Origin: Craspedostauros australis
Taxonomy: Eukaryota; Bacillariophyta; Bacillariophyceae; Mastogloiales; Achnanthaceae
Length of the DNA: 64,000 bases
Direction: 5' to 3'
Assembly (NCBI GenBank): GCA_026770025.1
Contig: JAMXDE010000059.1
Coordinates: 186,001-250,000 of the forward strand
Positions 35,601 to 44,572 of this stretch are shown here, piece by piece. The position numbers and the translations under genes are program-made. The notes under the pieces are model-generated. The model did not search any database. It was not told the DNA's origin and saw nothing but the letters and a program-made list of their open reading frames with translations. Numbering within the stretch: position 1 is the first letter of the stretch; each line of letters starts with the position of its first letter.

Positions 35601-35921
35601 TTGTTGCGCGGAGATTGTTTTCGTCACAAATTCTCCTCCTGGTGGTGTCTCACTTTTCCCACCCTGTTTGGCTGTGCGAATGCTCTTCGTCACACCAGTC
35701 TCCTCTTCCTTGATCGCCTTGAGAATCCTCTTCTCCTTACGATGTAGTCTTGCAGACCGTTCTTCTTCGGTCTCGTCGATTGCGCTTGCGTCTGCGCCTG
35801 ATAGGACAGTAGCCGCGGCTGCTTCCTTCTCTTGTCGTGGTGGAGTCTCACTCGCACCTTCTTCTCTCTTGATAGCCGGATTGGACAGAGGGATCTCTTT
35901 CAATTCCTCTTCCTCGCTCAT
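29670..35921 (-). CDS. Copia gag-pol polyprotein, element C (2083 aa, intact)
   Basis: It has the same length and domain order as element A: gag, two CCHC knuckles, long acidic/helical segment, protease DSGA, gag-pre-integrase, D,D35E integrase, YVDD reverse transcriptase and RNase H. By eye only about seven residues differ from A (for example KTEES for KIEES in gag, GGITAKL for GRITAKL after integrase, WLSQSY for WLNQSY). It shares with A the unusual Lys for Gly in the QQNGRVERK integrase motif, while B keeps Gly. The frame is unbroken, so this copy could be active if its promoter works. A and C are long inverted copies about 17 kb apart. Confidence 0.93.
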   Translation of the reverse strand: MSEEEELKEIPLSNPAIKREEGASETPPRQEKEAAAATVLSGADASAIDETEEERSARLHRKEKRILKAIKEEETGVTKSIRTAKQGGKSETPPGGEFVTKTISAQQQAKTEESATQKQTEIKGASAPTTKQRTNMATSANMNKQCIKAPMFSGEQEDYSAWESQAKAYARAQKTRDVMLGKTKVPTVSEIAAAADEDKEAMEEIYELGCDCFSDLILMMDAKKGKGKQAIQYINQCISVDYPKGDAHGAWNVLAEKFRPSDAVTKIKLKRQFNNEKMKRDTDPDIYITQLESLRSRLHDVKYEITDEEMIMQILSTVSVEYKTHIVNFQHQLTFNPELVTINTIRGVLRTAYATHRGGKAYVDDFQDSNTKSNDTGFTSTGNFKGTCHNCGVYGHRSADCPERKKSNNKKNNNNNNNKMNGKRNKGSGFKGKCNYCGIFGHREAECRKKKFNEIKKNNEQANAATEGHDKSGHEMVLSAKDMPLCMLVSDDYIEDSFFDNFEYVGSDDEVQDDEIVPEWLNEEPIIHEVDPRREVSYECCFNAHDLIGSYGDEAEMDEVNDSDIEEAMSDDDDGDDADEDGADEDDEANRNELSPPQAGRYERTGTFINQGETRHAAAPPPPAAGNNRSGIFDEDDSDESEDGNHPDDSFNPNERVVYPGNIDFPPIEDPNRSNYLHRHDTVPYATETALVIQKQLIFDAVMEAGVSLFPGVAQGVLRPIWVNMMGSILSENFRSIEEILTNSVVINRILEAAETETIPETDLHYILGGCMRVLLRERSRVHPYDPATGSHRNSTIPSDYAQLPNDMDDEDHHPPYNEDGVHEDDDDGSFDDEIAAAAVEQLHELSTKYKDKVNKDTWLADSGASCHIVNSDAALFNVRHIKSFVQVGDSTKLDSPKMGSIRLKVKQRDNTGHIIRLDDVKYTPKMAVNLFSTNKALYNSYQLGNNGILMDIINGSGTKIVFDRVFPTSNGFITGVQMHPIMPTDDDKACTAIVKNPSKEISAVNLHRMLGHAPLETMKRTAAQYGWKIIGEMPVCRDCAVANARVKNIPKATILRATRRGERLFIDISYTKHISFGDKRYWTLIVDDCTDHCWSFFLKNKSDQPGYIKRFIQTIKSQTGDQQIIFQGDNSGENKSTQDILIDAGLNVKFEYTASNTPQQNKRVERKFAYLYTKIRSMRNGAQLDEEFRHGLWAAAASTATAIANITVAKNQKESPHRQFFGNDPPYADTLRTFGEVGVVKTTYGGITAKLKNRGEEMVFIGYAHQHASGVYNMYRPSTKSLICSRDIKWLSQSYGQFRGWAPAPNISNETGTTDADGFTTIGRKGATPRTATSQTSKAKRVSFADSNRYYILSDSDDEDDEDDGVVTQLIQNDEEDRSESNHEDDEILPSGDEADDETGVTPPNTPARSTHDTPSRSPPSKPNKRDIARKERIRRHEARGRKGEANPKSTAGKSIPRALRELADFNERGRKEEGYESDPSSNEVSDELSDEMIDDSNNETTDDEEIEDEDEEIEITHHSTTGLYGMNAIITESPAIDIGLSMQDENKDPEKHIEPTTFDGAFNHPDPIHRKGYRAAIKKEFDSMDTRKVYSKIKRDAIPRGRRCCKCKWVFKLKRDGTYRARLVACGYSQVAGVDFQEHYSPVIHDVTYRVMMVIMLIKKMDCALVDVVTAFLHGDLDEEIYMNCPNGMDHQPDEALTLHKPIYGLVQSARQWFKMLVSTLKNINFEQSAADPCLFYRKTNEGSMIVAIYVDDCFCCGDSKALETFLKDIQGSKFKVTIERGLGDYLSCNIELNHDKTRATLRQPHLIRHLIEEFGTKVEKMQRYGTPGTPGQIIVRPSEDNGLQKVGPEEHAEYRRGVGMLLFLIKHSRPDIANPVRELSKVLIGPTKAAMKEMYRIIKYVIDTKDYGLKIHPARPDDDGWDMELFCDSEYAGDKNTRISVGGFILYLCKVPILWRSKAQKAVTLSSSEAEYVALSEAAKEIFFVVQLLESVGVPVKTPIKVRVDNIGAIFIAKNPSTSQRSRHIDVRHHYVRNMVINKTIEIIFVKSEQNTSDGFTKNIKADLQREHEKSYLDTSRTFE

Positions 35922-35991
35922 TCAGCCTGCTGCTCTTGAATGATGTTCGTCTTCCTCGCACGATACGATTCGCGGGCTCGCCCTGATCTAT

Positions 35992-36003
35992 CGTTTATAA
36001 ACG
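35992..36003. promoter_or_regulatory. 12-bp junction palindrome of element C
   Basis: CGTTTATAAACG lies directly inside the 5' (right) LTR, as in A and B. Confidence 0.6.
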
Positions 36004-36800
36004 TGTTGGCAAGTTCCGCTCACGGTAACCTACGATCGTGGAAGACGGTATTGGTTGATAGTCGTCTGTTTGCTATTTCATTACGTTGGTACTCCGATAC
36101 TCTCGGTGTCCGTTCGTTCTCTTGCCCGATGCTCTCGGCGCTTCAATCTGTTTCGTAGATTCGGTCTCCGACTATGAGTCGGTACGCGAGATCCTCTCTC
36201 GCTCCTCTCTGTATTCTCTCTCTCTCTCTCTTTCTCACCATCGTGTGCTCGTGCTACACGATACTCCGTGTTCGATGCGTGCTCTGCATTCGACACTTTG
36301 TTTATTCAGTACTGACTTCTACTCCATGAGTACTTACCATTTGAAGTTCACCTTCAGTATCCATGATCTTCATGGGTCATCGTATCTTCGCCTCCTGCTC
36401 TGACTTGGAGACAGCTGTCGACGTGGTGACATGTTGACATCCTGTTGACGTCAGTAGGCGTCCTTCTGCTCTCCAGATGTCACGTTCCATTGGTGATGCA
36501 GTAGTCTGTCAGATGATATCGTCATCTGAGGTTTAGTTGGGAAGTACCTCGAGATTCTCTTGGTACCATTGATGCATGGACGGACGATCTTCTGATTCTC
36601 TCAGAAATCGTTATTTGCAAATTTCCTCCAGAAATCTTGCCCCTTTTCGTGTGTTCCATTTCCCCTGTAATTCTGACGAATCACAGTATACTATCGACAC
36701 GAGTATAGTTATACCGTCCAAGTGCGTATGAGAGAATAGCGGGTGAACGATGCACATATACACGTACATCTTGACATATACTCACATGTATATCTCGACA
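36004..36800 (-). repeat. Right (5') LTR of element C, 797 bp
   Basis: On the plus strand it reads TGTTGGCAAG...TATCTCGACA. It contains TGACGTCA at 36446-36453 and a CT tract near 36208-36232. It carries the 5' LTR promoter for the minus-strand polyprotein. Confidence 0.9.
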
Positions 36801-37714
36801 TCCAACAACCGCACACCAAAATCAGGACCAGCACGAATGCAACTCCTCTGACGCGTTATCTCGTCGCATCAATCTTCATGTCTCTGCCCAAGACGCACCG
36901 AAGAAGATGCCATCGAACCCTGCCGCATTTCACCACCTACCATACAACGTTATTATGAGGGCATTGCCCACAGCAACCGCAGCAGCATCGCAGCCCACCG
37001 CGTTGGATCGGATGCAGTCGCCACTATCAACACATCATTTCATGATAGCAGAGCAGACTACGTCGCATCCGATCCATTTGGTCATCCATTCTCAGATACG
37101 ATCACGCTTGTGTGCGCCACAATGGAATCACCTTGCGGTTAATCCCTTTGCGGTAGAATCACATCGCAGTCGAATCGCCTTGCCATCCAACCACCCGCCT
37201 ATCTGCAGATCGCCACACTAACACGCCACTACCCCATTCATTCTTTGAGCCTATTGCATCCGCATCCAGTCAATGGTCACCAGCAGTACCAACACCATCG
37301 CGGCCTGTATGATCTAATCAAACTGACAACCGCACCTGTGTCCATGCCTACCAGCGGCCTCCCACGCATCGTGGATAGCGCACACCGCCTCCATGCCTGT
37401 GCGCATACCCCTATTCATCTTCTTCTTTTCGAATACGAACCGCAACGGCAGCAAGCAAATGAAAAGAAACACGGCCGGTTGCGATGCACAGCACCAAAGC
37501 GATCGCATATCCAACTGCCACCGCAACATACCTACTAATGCACTGTGATTTCTGTTTCTCCCTCGGCATCGCATCCCTTCTGTCGCTACGTGCGGAGGCG
37601 TGTACGTTTGCAACAGCATTGGCAGTGGCAGTGAGACACCCACATCGACGACAACCGATCCACTCCGCGCCAAAGTTTGGGACCGTATCCGTTCGCGGTA
37701 TCGACGCGGCCCAT
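36801..37714. other. Unique region between C and E, no gene recognised
   Basis: The region has open frames on both strands rich in His, Pro, Thr and Ser but no recognisable domain. CATC/CACC-type words dominate. It reads more like low-complexity spacer than a gene. Its last bases, TGCATT, are the left duplication copy for element E. Confidence 0.4.
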
Positions 37715-37720
37715 TGCATT
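37715..37720. repeat. Target-site duplication TGCATT, left copy (element E)
   Basis: TGCATT directly precedes the left LTR and recurs directly after the right LTR at 45319-45324. Confidence 0.85.
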
Positions 37721-38451
37721 TGTGAGGAATTGAGGGTACGACTTTGTCGGAATACCCGTAATTGCCGCACCTCCCAACATTGTTCGTCACAGCTTTGTAT
37801 ATTATTCATCACATGTTCAGAGACTATTCGTCACACCTTTGTATACCATGTCATTATGACTATGACTAAGCATACGGACGCGATTGATACCTGTATAACC
37901 GCGAAGAGGATAGCCTGTCCTCTGGTAACGTAAGGAAGACACCCACGGCGGATCAGGAGGTCCCGATACCACGCCAACCAAGGCAACCATCCAGACGACG
38001 ACGTCGATCAGAAGAGCATGTCCATGGGCAAGTGACGCACCTTCTTCAGAGGACAGCACATGCCTCTCCTGCGGACAAGAACATCCGCAGGTTTGGAACA
38101 TCAGAAAGGATCAGAACATCCGCAGGTTTGGAACATCACCAAAGGTGACATCGATCATGAGAATCAACGACGGAAACATGAGATAGACAAGTGCTCAAGA
38201 CTGCAGATCCCTACCATGCAAGCGTAGACAGCTACGACGATGCAGAGACAAGGAAGCAAGAACAGAGCATGATGAATGAAGAGGGAAGCACCTAAGAGAC
38301 AACAGGATGCCCCGTGTCGTTACCGCGACAGATGCCTGTCAAGAAAACGAAATCGGAAGAGAAAGTGAGATTGTGCTCACAGTTCTAAAACGGTACAGTT
38401 TCTAACAGCAGATTAGATCTTAGTACTAACTATAACCCCGGATTTCCAACA
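37721..38451 (+). repeat. Left LTR of element E, 731 bp
   Basis: It starts TGTGAGGAAT and ends TTTCCAACA. The U3 part repeats CGTCACA-type words (about 37785-37840: TTCGTCACAGC, TTCATCACAT, TTCGTCACACC). It also contains two copies of ATCCGCAGGTTTGGAACATCA near 38085 and 38110. Confidence 0.92.
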
Positions 38452-38463
38452 CGTTTCGAAACG
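38452..38463. promoter_or_regulatory. Junction palindrome of element E
   Basis: CGTTTCGAAACG directly follows the LTR; a 14-bp palindrome results when the flanking A and T are counted. No TGG-type tRNA primer site is present. Confidence 0.6.
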
Positions 38464-38531
38464 TTACGATTGAAATCCTACGTTTCTACCACCATCAACA
38501 CAGCAACAAACATCCTCTCATCATCATCACC

Positions 38532-41500
38532 ATGACATCCTTCCTAGGTAAGACTGATCGTTACATGATCATGTTCGACGGCAAGCGGTCCAGCTGGAAA
38601 GCTTGGAGTGCGAAGTTCCTAGCCCGCGCTAACCGCAAGGGCTATGGAGACTTGTATCTCAAGGACATGGGTGATGTGGTTGTGAAAGAAGAACCGTTCG
38701 TCCCCTCCGTTGCTTCCCTCCCTGTGAAAGGCAAGAAGAAGGACGACGACGAAGCCAAGAAGCCAAGTGCCATGACTCCTAAAGAGGAGGCTGAGTACAA
38801 GAAGGCATTGGCGAAGTACGCGTTTGAAGAACTGACCATGGCTATTAGCCATGAAACCACCAAAGGCAATGTTGCCTTCATGGCTGTGTTGGGATGCAAG
38901 AGCAGCGCTTACGAGGGAGGAGACCCTCGTAAGGCATGGAAGGCTCTTGAGCGTATCTACGAGCAGCGCACTGCGCCCATGAAGGCGAAGTTGTTGGCGC
39001 AACTCAACGGGATGCGCATGAAGAAGGGAGAACACCCGGGCACGTTCCTCACCGAGATGGAAGTGCTCTGCGGACGCCTCTCCCACGCCGGCGTCGACTT
39101 GGACATGACCCAGTACCACATGCTCGTGCTCAACGCCCTCGCAAGGGACTACGAGATGGATGTGAAGCTCATCGAGCTCAAGTTCACCGGCATCGAAAGC
39201 ACGATGTCAATCGAGGACATCCGTGAAGCAGTGAGTGCCACCTACGACGCACGTCACATCAAGCAAGGCAGCAACCGCCGCGAGAGCGACACCAAAGAGG
39301 AAATGGCTCTCGCTGCCACGGGCGGCTTCAAAGGGTACTGCCGCAACTGCGGTGCCTACGGGCACAAGAAGGCGGACTGCCGCTCTCCCCCAAAGAACAA
39401 AAACAACAAGGCCTTGAAGAAGAACAACAAGAGAGGTGACACTCCCGCCAAGAACAAGTTCAACGGAAACTGCAAGTACTGCGGTAAGAAGGGGCACAAG
39501 ATCCTCGACTGCTTCAAGTTGAAAGCAGCGATGCGAGAAGCCGAGGCCGCAAACGTGGCGACCGACGGCATGGAGGAAGAGACAGACGTCGCCCTCGTGA
39601 TGGTCGAAGAACACATGTGGCGGACTACCGAAGACGATGTGGCTGGCTACGACTCCTTCGTTGAAGTTGACGAGGAGATGTGGTTACCTACCGACGAGAA
39701 GACCAACGACGTTGCCCTAGCCATGATCGAGGAGCCCTTCTGGTTGCCCGAAGACGACAAGTCCATGGATAGCACGGAGATGATGTGTTTCCTCACCAAC
39801 GAGTTCGAAATCGATTCGACAGAGGTCAAAAATGTGACCAACCCAAGACTCGTAACAACCCAAGAAATTGCGAACATCAAGAAAAACATGAGCAACGACC
39901 ACGCCATGATGCCTCCCAAAGAGGAGACCACCGAAGATCTCGCCCTCACGTCCACCGACGAAGAGATGGGCGACCAAGGCAACGAAGAGCCAAACCAAAG
40001 CTCCGAGTGGACGGCGGAAGAGCGGGCGGCCCACCACCCAGGGGTGTATGGTCACTACGGACCACCAGCGGTCGCCGCCGAACGCATCAACCGCGAACTC
40101 TTCCCGTCCGACGACGAGTCCACCGAAGACGACGAGTTCTTCGACGAGGTCATCTACGATGAAGACCTCGTCAGCACCGAAGAAGAGTCTACCAACGAAG
40201 TGGCCATGGTGATTGGAGCGGAAGACATCTGCAGAGAACCTGTCTTCTTGCTCTCCACCAACAAGTCTCCCATCGAGAAGACGATCGAAGCAGCAGGGCG
40301 CGCAATGTACCAAGGATGGGCATCGTGCCCACTGTGCTTCAAACAAGGGTACATCTACTCGTACTGCGTCGATTGTCTAGCCCAGCCCTTCCTCATCGAT
40401 CTACCGGAAGGAACAGACGTGGTGAAACCGACAACCCACGAAGAACGCGATGAACGCCGCGCAATGCTCGCAAAGGAGGAGTCCCTCGCACTCGCAGTGC
40501 GATACTCATTGAGCAACGCCATGCCGGCTGACAGTGTGCGCTCTGAGCTTGCCTTGCTGTGCCTCGACACAGTGGAGGAGTACAACTCGAGAGACAGACG
40601 CAATTGCGCGGATGCTCGCACCCTCTACTTCCTCCTACGCGAAATCGGGATGATGACTCCGTTCAACGTCATGAAGAACATGCCGTTTATCAACGAAAGG
40701 CTGGAGAAGGAGCAGTTTCCAGCCATCCACCATGGACTCATCGGGAGCCTGGCCTCGCGTGGAGCACTCCAAGTCATGTGGAAATACCACCCAGGCCACT
40801 ATGGAGTCCGCAGCCCAAATGCGTTCCCTGAACTCCCCATCTACAGCGAGAGAAACCCGCAACCAGACATGGCGATGGTGGTCGGTGACATCGACGGCGT
40901 CGAAGAACGCCGCATCACGCTCGCCCCAGACCGCCATGAGGCAAACACTTGGTTGGGCGACTCAGGTGCCTCGTGCCACCTGACCAACAACGACGAGGGG
41001 ATGACCAACGTGCGCGTGGCCGACCACTCCATCAAGATCGGCAGCGGTCGCTACATCAAGGCAACAAAGGTGGGCGACAAGCGCATGGTGGTAATGCAGA
41101 AAAACGGTACCACCGCGACCATCCTCCTCAAGCACGTGAAGTTCGTGCCCAAATTGTGGGTGAACCTCCTCAGCATCAACAAAGCGCTTGAGAGCGGCTT
41201 CAACATCAGCAACCACGGTGTTGTGATGAGCCTGGAGAAGCGCGGACAACGCATTACGTTTGACCGGCTTATGGCTACCCACAGCGGGTTCGTGAGCGGC
41301 GTTAACATGATCACCGCCCCTCACCCTCACGATCAAGCCAATGTTGGCGTGTCCACCCAGACCGCGGTGGACGTCAACCAAATCCATAAAATGTTAGGCC
41401 ATGTTGACACTTACACCATCTCTCGCACAGCGGGACGATACGGTTGGAATGTCACAGGCAAATTGCATGCATGTGTGGACTGTGCCATTGGCAAACAAAG

Positions 41501-44498
41501 GCAGAAGGCCATGACGAAGAAACTCCAATCACGAGCGAAGGGGGTTGGTGATCGACTGTTCATTGACACATCAAGTGTCCAGACGCACAGCTACGGACAA
41601 GGAAAGTATTGGCTCCTAGTCCTCGATGATTACAGTGACTACTGTTGGAGCTATTTCCTGAAGGAGAAGAGTGAGGTTGGAACAAAAATGATTCTGTTGC
41701 TTAAATGGCTCCATGTCAATCAGCAAACACGAGTGAAAATTATCAGATGTGACAACGCAGGAGAAAATTATTCCGCGGAGAAGCAACTGCTCGTCGCAGG
41801 GTTCGGTCCAACATTCGAGTACACTGCAGCATCTACGCCGCAACAGAACGGGCGCGTGGAAAGAAAGTTCGCCACGTTGTACGGGAAAGTCCGAGCCATG
41901 CTCAATCACACACACCTGCCGAAAAATGTCCGAGGAAAATTATGGGCCGAGGCGGCCAGAACCGCTACCCAACTGGAGAATATCATTGGGACGAAAACGA
42001 GAGAACCAGCATGCGTGCTGTTCAATAACCGGATCCCAACTTACGTGGATGGGTTGCGCGTTTTCGGGGAAATAGGCATGGTGTACATCGGAGGCCGCAC
42101 GATAAAGGCGAAGCTGGATGACAGATCCAGACCAGCTATGTTCGTTGGATACGGCCAGTCACACGCGAAGGGAGTGTATCGAATGCTGAACCTCGCAACA
42201 ACTAAGATCCTAATCACGAGAGACGTGACATGGATGAATCAGTCATATGGGCAATTCAGAGGTATCGAGAATGCCAACAGATCAATATTGATAGATCTGG
42301 AAGATGACGACTCTACATCGGGTATGAAGACTCGACACACGAGAGCAGCTTGGGAGCGACGATCGGAGACCATCAAAGGTATGGAGACCGACGACGCAGA
42401 TCGCAGCAGCAGAGCCGGAGAGAAAGAAGATACAGAAGACGCTGCGCGAGGGCAAGATGACTTGCTCCCCACCCATGGGAAAAATGAGTCGAACGATAAT
42501 GACGGCGACGAATTCGGAAGGGACGATGAGGGGAGAGCAAATGAAGAGGCCAAATATGAGCCGGAGCAGACCCCTATCGCAGAACCTGTGCAACGCGTAC
42601 CAAGGATGGTGAGTGCTCTCGCAGGGTACAACAAAGAACCCATTCCAGAGGAGGAGCGAGACCTCGAATCGAGTGATGAGTCAGAACCAAATACAGACGA
42701 AGGGTACGAGACACCCCAAGAGACTATCGCATCCCCATCGGACACAGGAGGACCCAACTTCCACGCGGACGGGTCAACATTCAACAGAGATATCGCAGGT
42801 ATGATGATAGATACACCTCACGGAATGATGAGACTCGACGATATCATCACTGCGGACCAAGCATTGAACAACGAACGAAATGAGGATGGGATGGAACTAG
42901 CGAGCATCGCTATGCTGCTAGACCCAACCACATTTGAGGACTGCTGGGACCACGCGGACCCCAGTAAGAGAAAGAAATGGCGAGAAGCCATCAACAAGGA
43001 ATTCTACGATATGGCCAGAAGGAAAGTATGGGAAAAGATCAAGAAGGACCGGATGCCGAGGAATCGGCGGTGCGTGAAGACCAAATGGGTCTTCAAGGAA
43101 AAGAGAAACGGGGTATTCCGCGCCAGACTCGTGGCATGCGGATACTCGCAAATCGCAGGAGTCGACTTCTCAGCGCACCACGCACCGGTGATACATGACG
43201 CAACCTACCGCATCATGCTCACCATGAAGATGATATTGAAGCTAGACAGCATCATCATCGACTTCGAGACAGCATTCCTACACGGTGACCTCGACGAGGA
43301 GATCTATATGCAATGCCCGAAAGGCATGAAGCACGAAACCGACGAATGTCTGCTGCTCAAGAAAACCATCTACGGACTCGTGCAGAGTGCCAGACAATGG
43401 AATAAGAAGCTCGTCGACATCCTATTCAAGCTAGGGTTCAGGCAGAGTGAGGTAGACCCATGCCTACTGATTCGGAATCAGGAAGGGCAATTGCTTTTAA
43501 TCGGCACCTATGTGGACGATTGTCTCTGCATCGGAGAAAAGCAGGAACTGGAGAAGCTCGTGAAGAATATACGAGCGGAACGGTTCGGAGTCAAAGTGGA
43601 GGAAGATCTTGAAGACTACCTAAGCTGCAAGATCATATTCAACCATGACAAGACGAACTGTTGGGTGAACCAACCACACATCCTCAAGAACATCATCGAT
43701 ACGTTCGGGAGCGATGTGCTGAAACTACAACGATACGGAACACCAGGAACACCAGGGCAGGGCATCCAAAGGAACAGCGACGCACCCAAGGTGGACGAAC
43801 AGCGACACAGCCGATACCGAAGCGGAGTAGGCATGCTGCTATACCTGGTGAAACACTCTCGACCCGACATCGCCAATGCAGTGCGAGAGCTGACCAAAGT
43901 GTTGGACGGACCAACGGCCTTAGCATACAAGGAGATGCTACGAGTCATGAAGTTCGTATGGGACACGAGAGAATATGGACTGAAGATGAAACCGAGTCCA
44001 CTGACTAACGATGCATGGAAGATTGCAATATTCACCGACAGCGAATTCGCGGGTGATAAGGACAACCGCATCAGCGTAGGAGGGCACATCGTCCTACTAC
44101 AAGGAGTGCCGATCATATGGAGATCAAAGGCACAACGCAGCGTAACACTCAGCTCGACAGAAGCAGAATACGTCGCACTGTCAGAAGCAGGGAAAGAAAT
44201 CCGCTTCGTGACGCAACTGATGAGAGACATCGGATTAAAGATGCACAAACCCACGGACGTTATGGTCGACAACGTCGGAGCGATCTTCATCGCCTCAAAC
44301 CCATCGACATCCGCAAGAACAAGACACATCGACATCCGACATCACTTCATACGTGAACTCGTCAAAAATGGAGAAGCCATAACCAGATTCGTGCGATCGG
44401 AAGACAACATCGCAGACGGCTTCACAAAGAACACCAAAAAGGAGATCTACGACAACCACAAGAATCACTTCATCCAACTGCGGTCTGCAATGGATTAA
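38532..44498 (+). CDS. Copia gag-pol polyprotein, element E (1988 aa, intact)
   Basis: One open frame. Gag carries CCHC knuckles at C270 (CRNCGAYGHKKADC) and C314 (CKYCGKKGHKILDC). A long acidic region follows, then a small CPLC-x9-CVDC cluster starting at C599 inside an extra helical domain not expected in copia. Protease DSGA has D810. The gag-pre-integrase zinc region is near residue 955. Integrase has D1012, D1074 and E1110 (D,D35E) with the usual QQNGRVERK. Reverse transcriptase has YVDD at 1660-1663 after an acidic linker, and RNase H shows FTDSEFAGD, SSTEAEYVALSE and MVDNVGA. Copia order is clear. Protein and LTRs are clearly distinct from the A/B/C family. It is the likely type of enzyme donor for element D. 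The start is the first Met of the frame, 68 bp after the junction palindrome. Confidence 0.93.
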   Translation: MTSFLGKTDRYMIMFDGKRSSWKAWSAKFLARANRKGYGDLYLKDMGDVVVKEEPFVPSVASLPVKGKKKDDDEAKKPSAMTPKEEAEYKKALAKYAFEELTMAISHETTKGNVAFMAVLGCKSSAYEGGDPRKAWKALERIYEQRTAPMKAKLLAQLNGMRMKKGEHPGTFLTEMEVLCGRLSHAGVDLDMTQYHMLVLNALARDYEMDVKLIELKFTGIESTMSIEDIREAVSATYDARHIKQGSNRRESDTKEEMALAATGGFKGYCRNCGAYGHKKADCRSPPKNKNNKALKKNNKRGDTPAKNKFNGNCKYCGKKGHKILDCFKLKAAMREAEAANVATDGMEEETDVALVMVEEHMWRTTEDDVAGYDSFVEVDEEMWLPTDEKTNDVALAMIEEPFWLPEDDKSMDSTEMMCFLTNEFEIDSTEVKNVTNPRLVTTQEIANIKKNMSNDHAMMPPKEETTEDLALTSTDEEMGDQGNEEPNQSSEWTAEERAAHHPGVYGHYGPPAVAAERINRELFPSDDESTEDDEFFDEVIYDEDLVSTEEESTNEVAMVIGAEDICREPVFLLSTNKSPIEKTIEAAGRAMYQGWASCPLCFKQGYIYSYCVDCLAQPFLIDLPEGTDVVKPTTHEERDERRAMLAKEESLALAVRYSLSNAMPADSVRSELALLCLDTVEEYNSRDRRNCADARTLYFLLREIGMMTPFNVMKNMPFINERLEKEQFPAIHHGLIGSLASRGALQVMWKYHPGHYGVRSPNAFPELPIYSERNPQPDMAMVVGDIDGVEERRITLAPDRHEANTWLGDSGASCHLTNNDEGMTNVRVADHSIKIGSGRYIKATKVGDKRMVVMQKNGTTATILLKHVKFVPKLWVNLLSINKALESGFNISNHGVVMSLEKRGQRITFDRLMATHSGFVSGVNMITAPHPHDQANVGVSTQTAVDVNQIHKMLGHVDTYTISRTAGRYGWNVTGKLHACVDCAIGKQRQKAMTKKLQSRAKGVGDRLFIDTSSVQTHSYGQGKYWLLVLDDYSDYCWSYFLKEKSEVGTKMILLLKWLHVNQQTRVKIIRCDNAGENYSAEKQLLVAGFGPTFEYTAASTPQQNGRVERKFATLYGKVRAMLNHTHLPKNVRGKLWAEAARTATQLENIIGTKTREPACVLFNNRIPTYVDGLRVFGEIGMVYIGGRTIKAKLDDRSRPAMFVGYGQSHAKGVYRMLNLATTKILITRDVTWMNQSYGQFRGIENANRSILIDLEDDDSTSGMKTRHTRAAWERRSETIKGMETDDADRSSRAGEKEDTEDAARGQDDLLPTHGKNESNDNDGDEFGRDDEGRANEEAKYEPEQTPIAEPVQRVPRMVSALAGYNKEPIPEEERDLESSDESEPNTDEGYETPQETIASPSDTGGPNFHADGSTFNRDIAGMMIDTPHGMMRLDDIITADQALNNERNEDGMELASIAMLLDPTTFEDCWDHADPSKRKKWREAINKEFYDMARRKVWEKIKKDRMPRNRRCVKTKWVFKEKRNGVFRARLVACGYSQIAGVDFSAHHAPVIHDATYRIMLTMKMILKLDSIIIDFETAFLHGDLDEEIYMQCPKGMKHETDECLLLKKTIYGLVQSARQWNKKLVDILFKLGFRQSEVDPCLLIRNQEGQLLLIGTYVDDCLCIGEKQELEKLVKNIRAERFGVKVEEDLEDYLSCKIIFNHDKTNCWVNQPHILKNIIDTFGSDVLKLQRYGTPGTPGQGIQRNSDAPKVDEQRHSRYRSGVGMLLYLVKHSRPDIANAVRELTKVLDGPTALAYKEMLRVMKFVWDTREYGLKMKPSPLTNDAWKIAIFTDSEFAGDKDNRISVGGHIVLLQGVPIIWRSKAQRSVTLSSTEAEYVALSEAGKEIRFVTQLMRDIGLKMHKPTDVMVDNVGAIFIASNPSTSARTRHIDIRHHFIRELVKNGEAITRFVRSEDNIADGFTKNTKKEIYDNHKNHFIQLRSAMD

Positions 44499-44565
44499 AG
44501 GGAGTAAGGCGAAAGGTGAGAGAGAAGGACGGTGATGATGGATATTATGTTGTCGATGCGACAAT

Positions 44566-44572
44566 GGAAGGG
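44566..44572 (+). other. Polypurine tract of element E
   Basis: GGAAGGG directly before the right LTR, in the context GATGCGACAATGGAAGGG shared with D. Confidence 0.75.

Larger units (their letters stand above)
28237..36800 (-). mobile_element. Element C: copia, A family, inverted relative to A
   Basis: It consists of a polyprotein at 29670-35921 (minus), a complete right LTR at 36004-36800, and a left LTR in two pieces (28237-28439 and 29065-29649) split by a 625-bp insertion. The outer flanks GATGCT and TCCAAC do not match, so no target duplication is visible. The outer LTR piece is more diverged than the inner piece, so the left end has probably been replaced by recombination with an older LTR. 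Confidence 0.85.
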
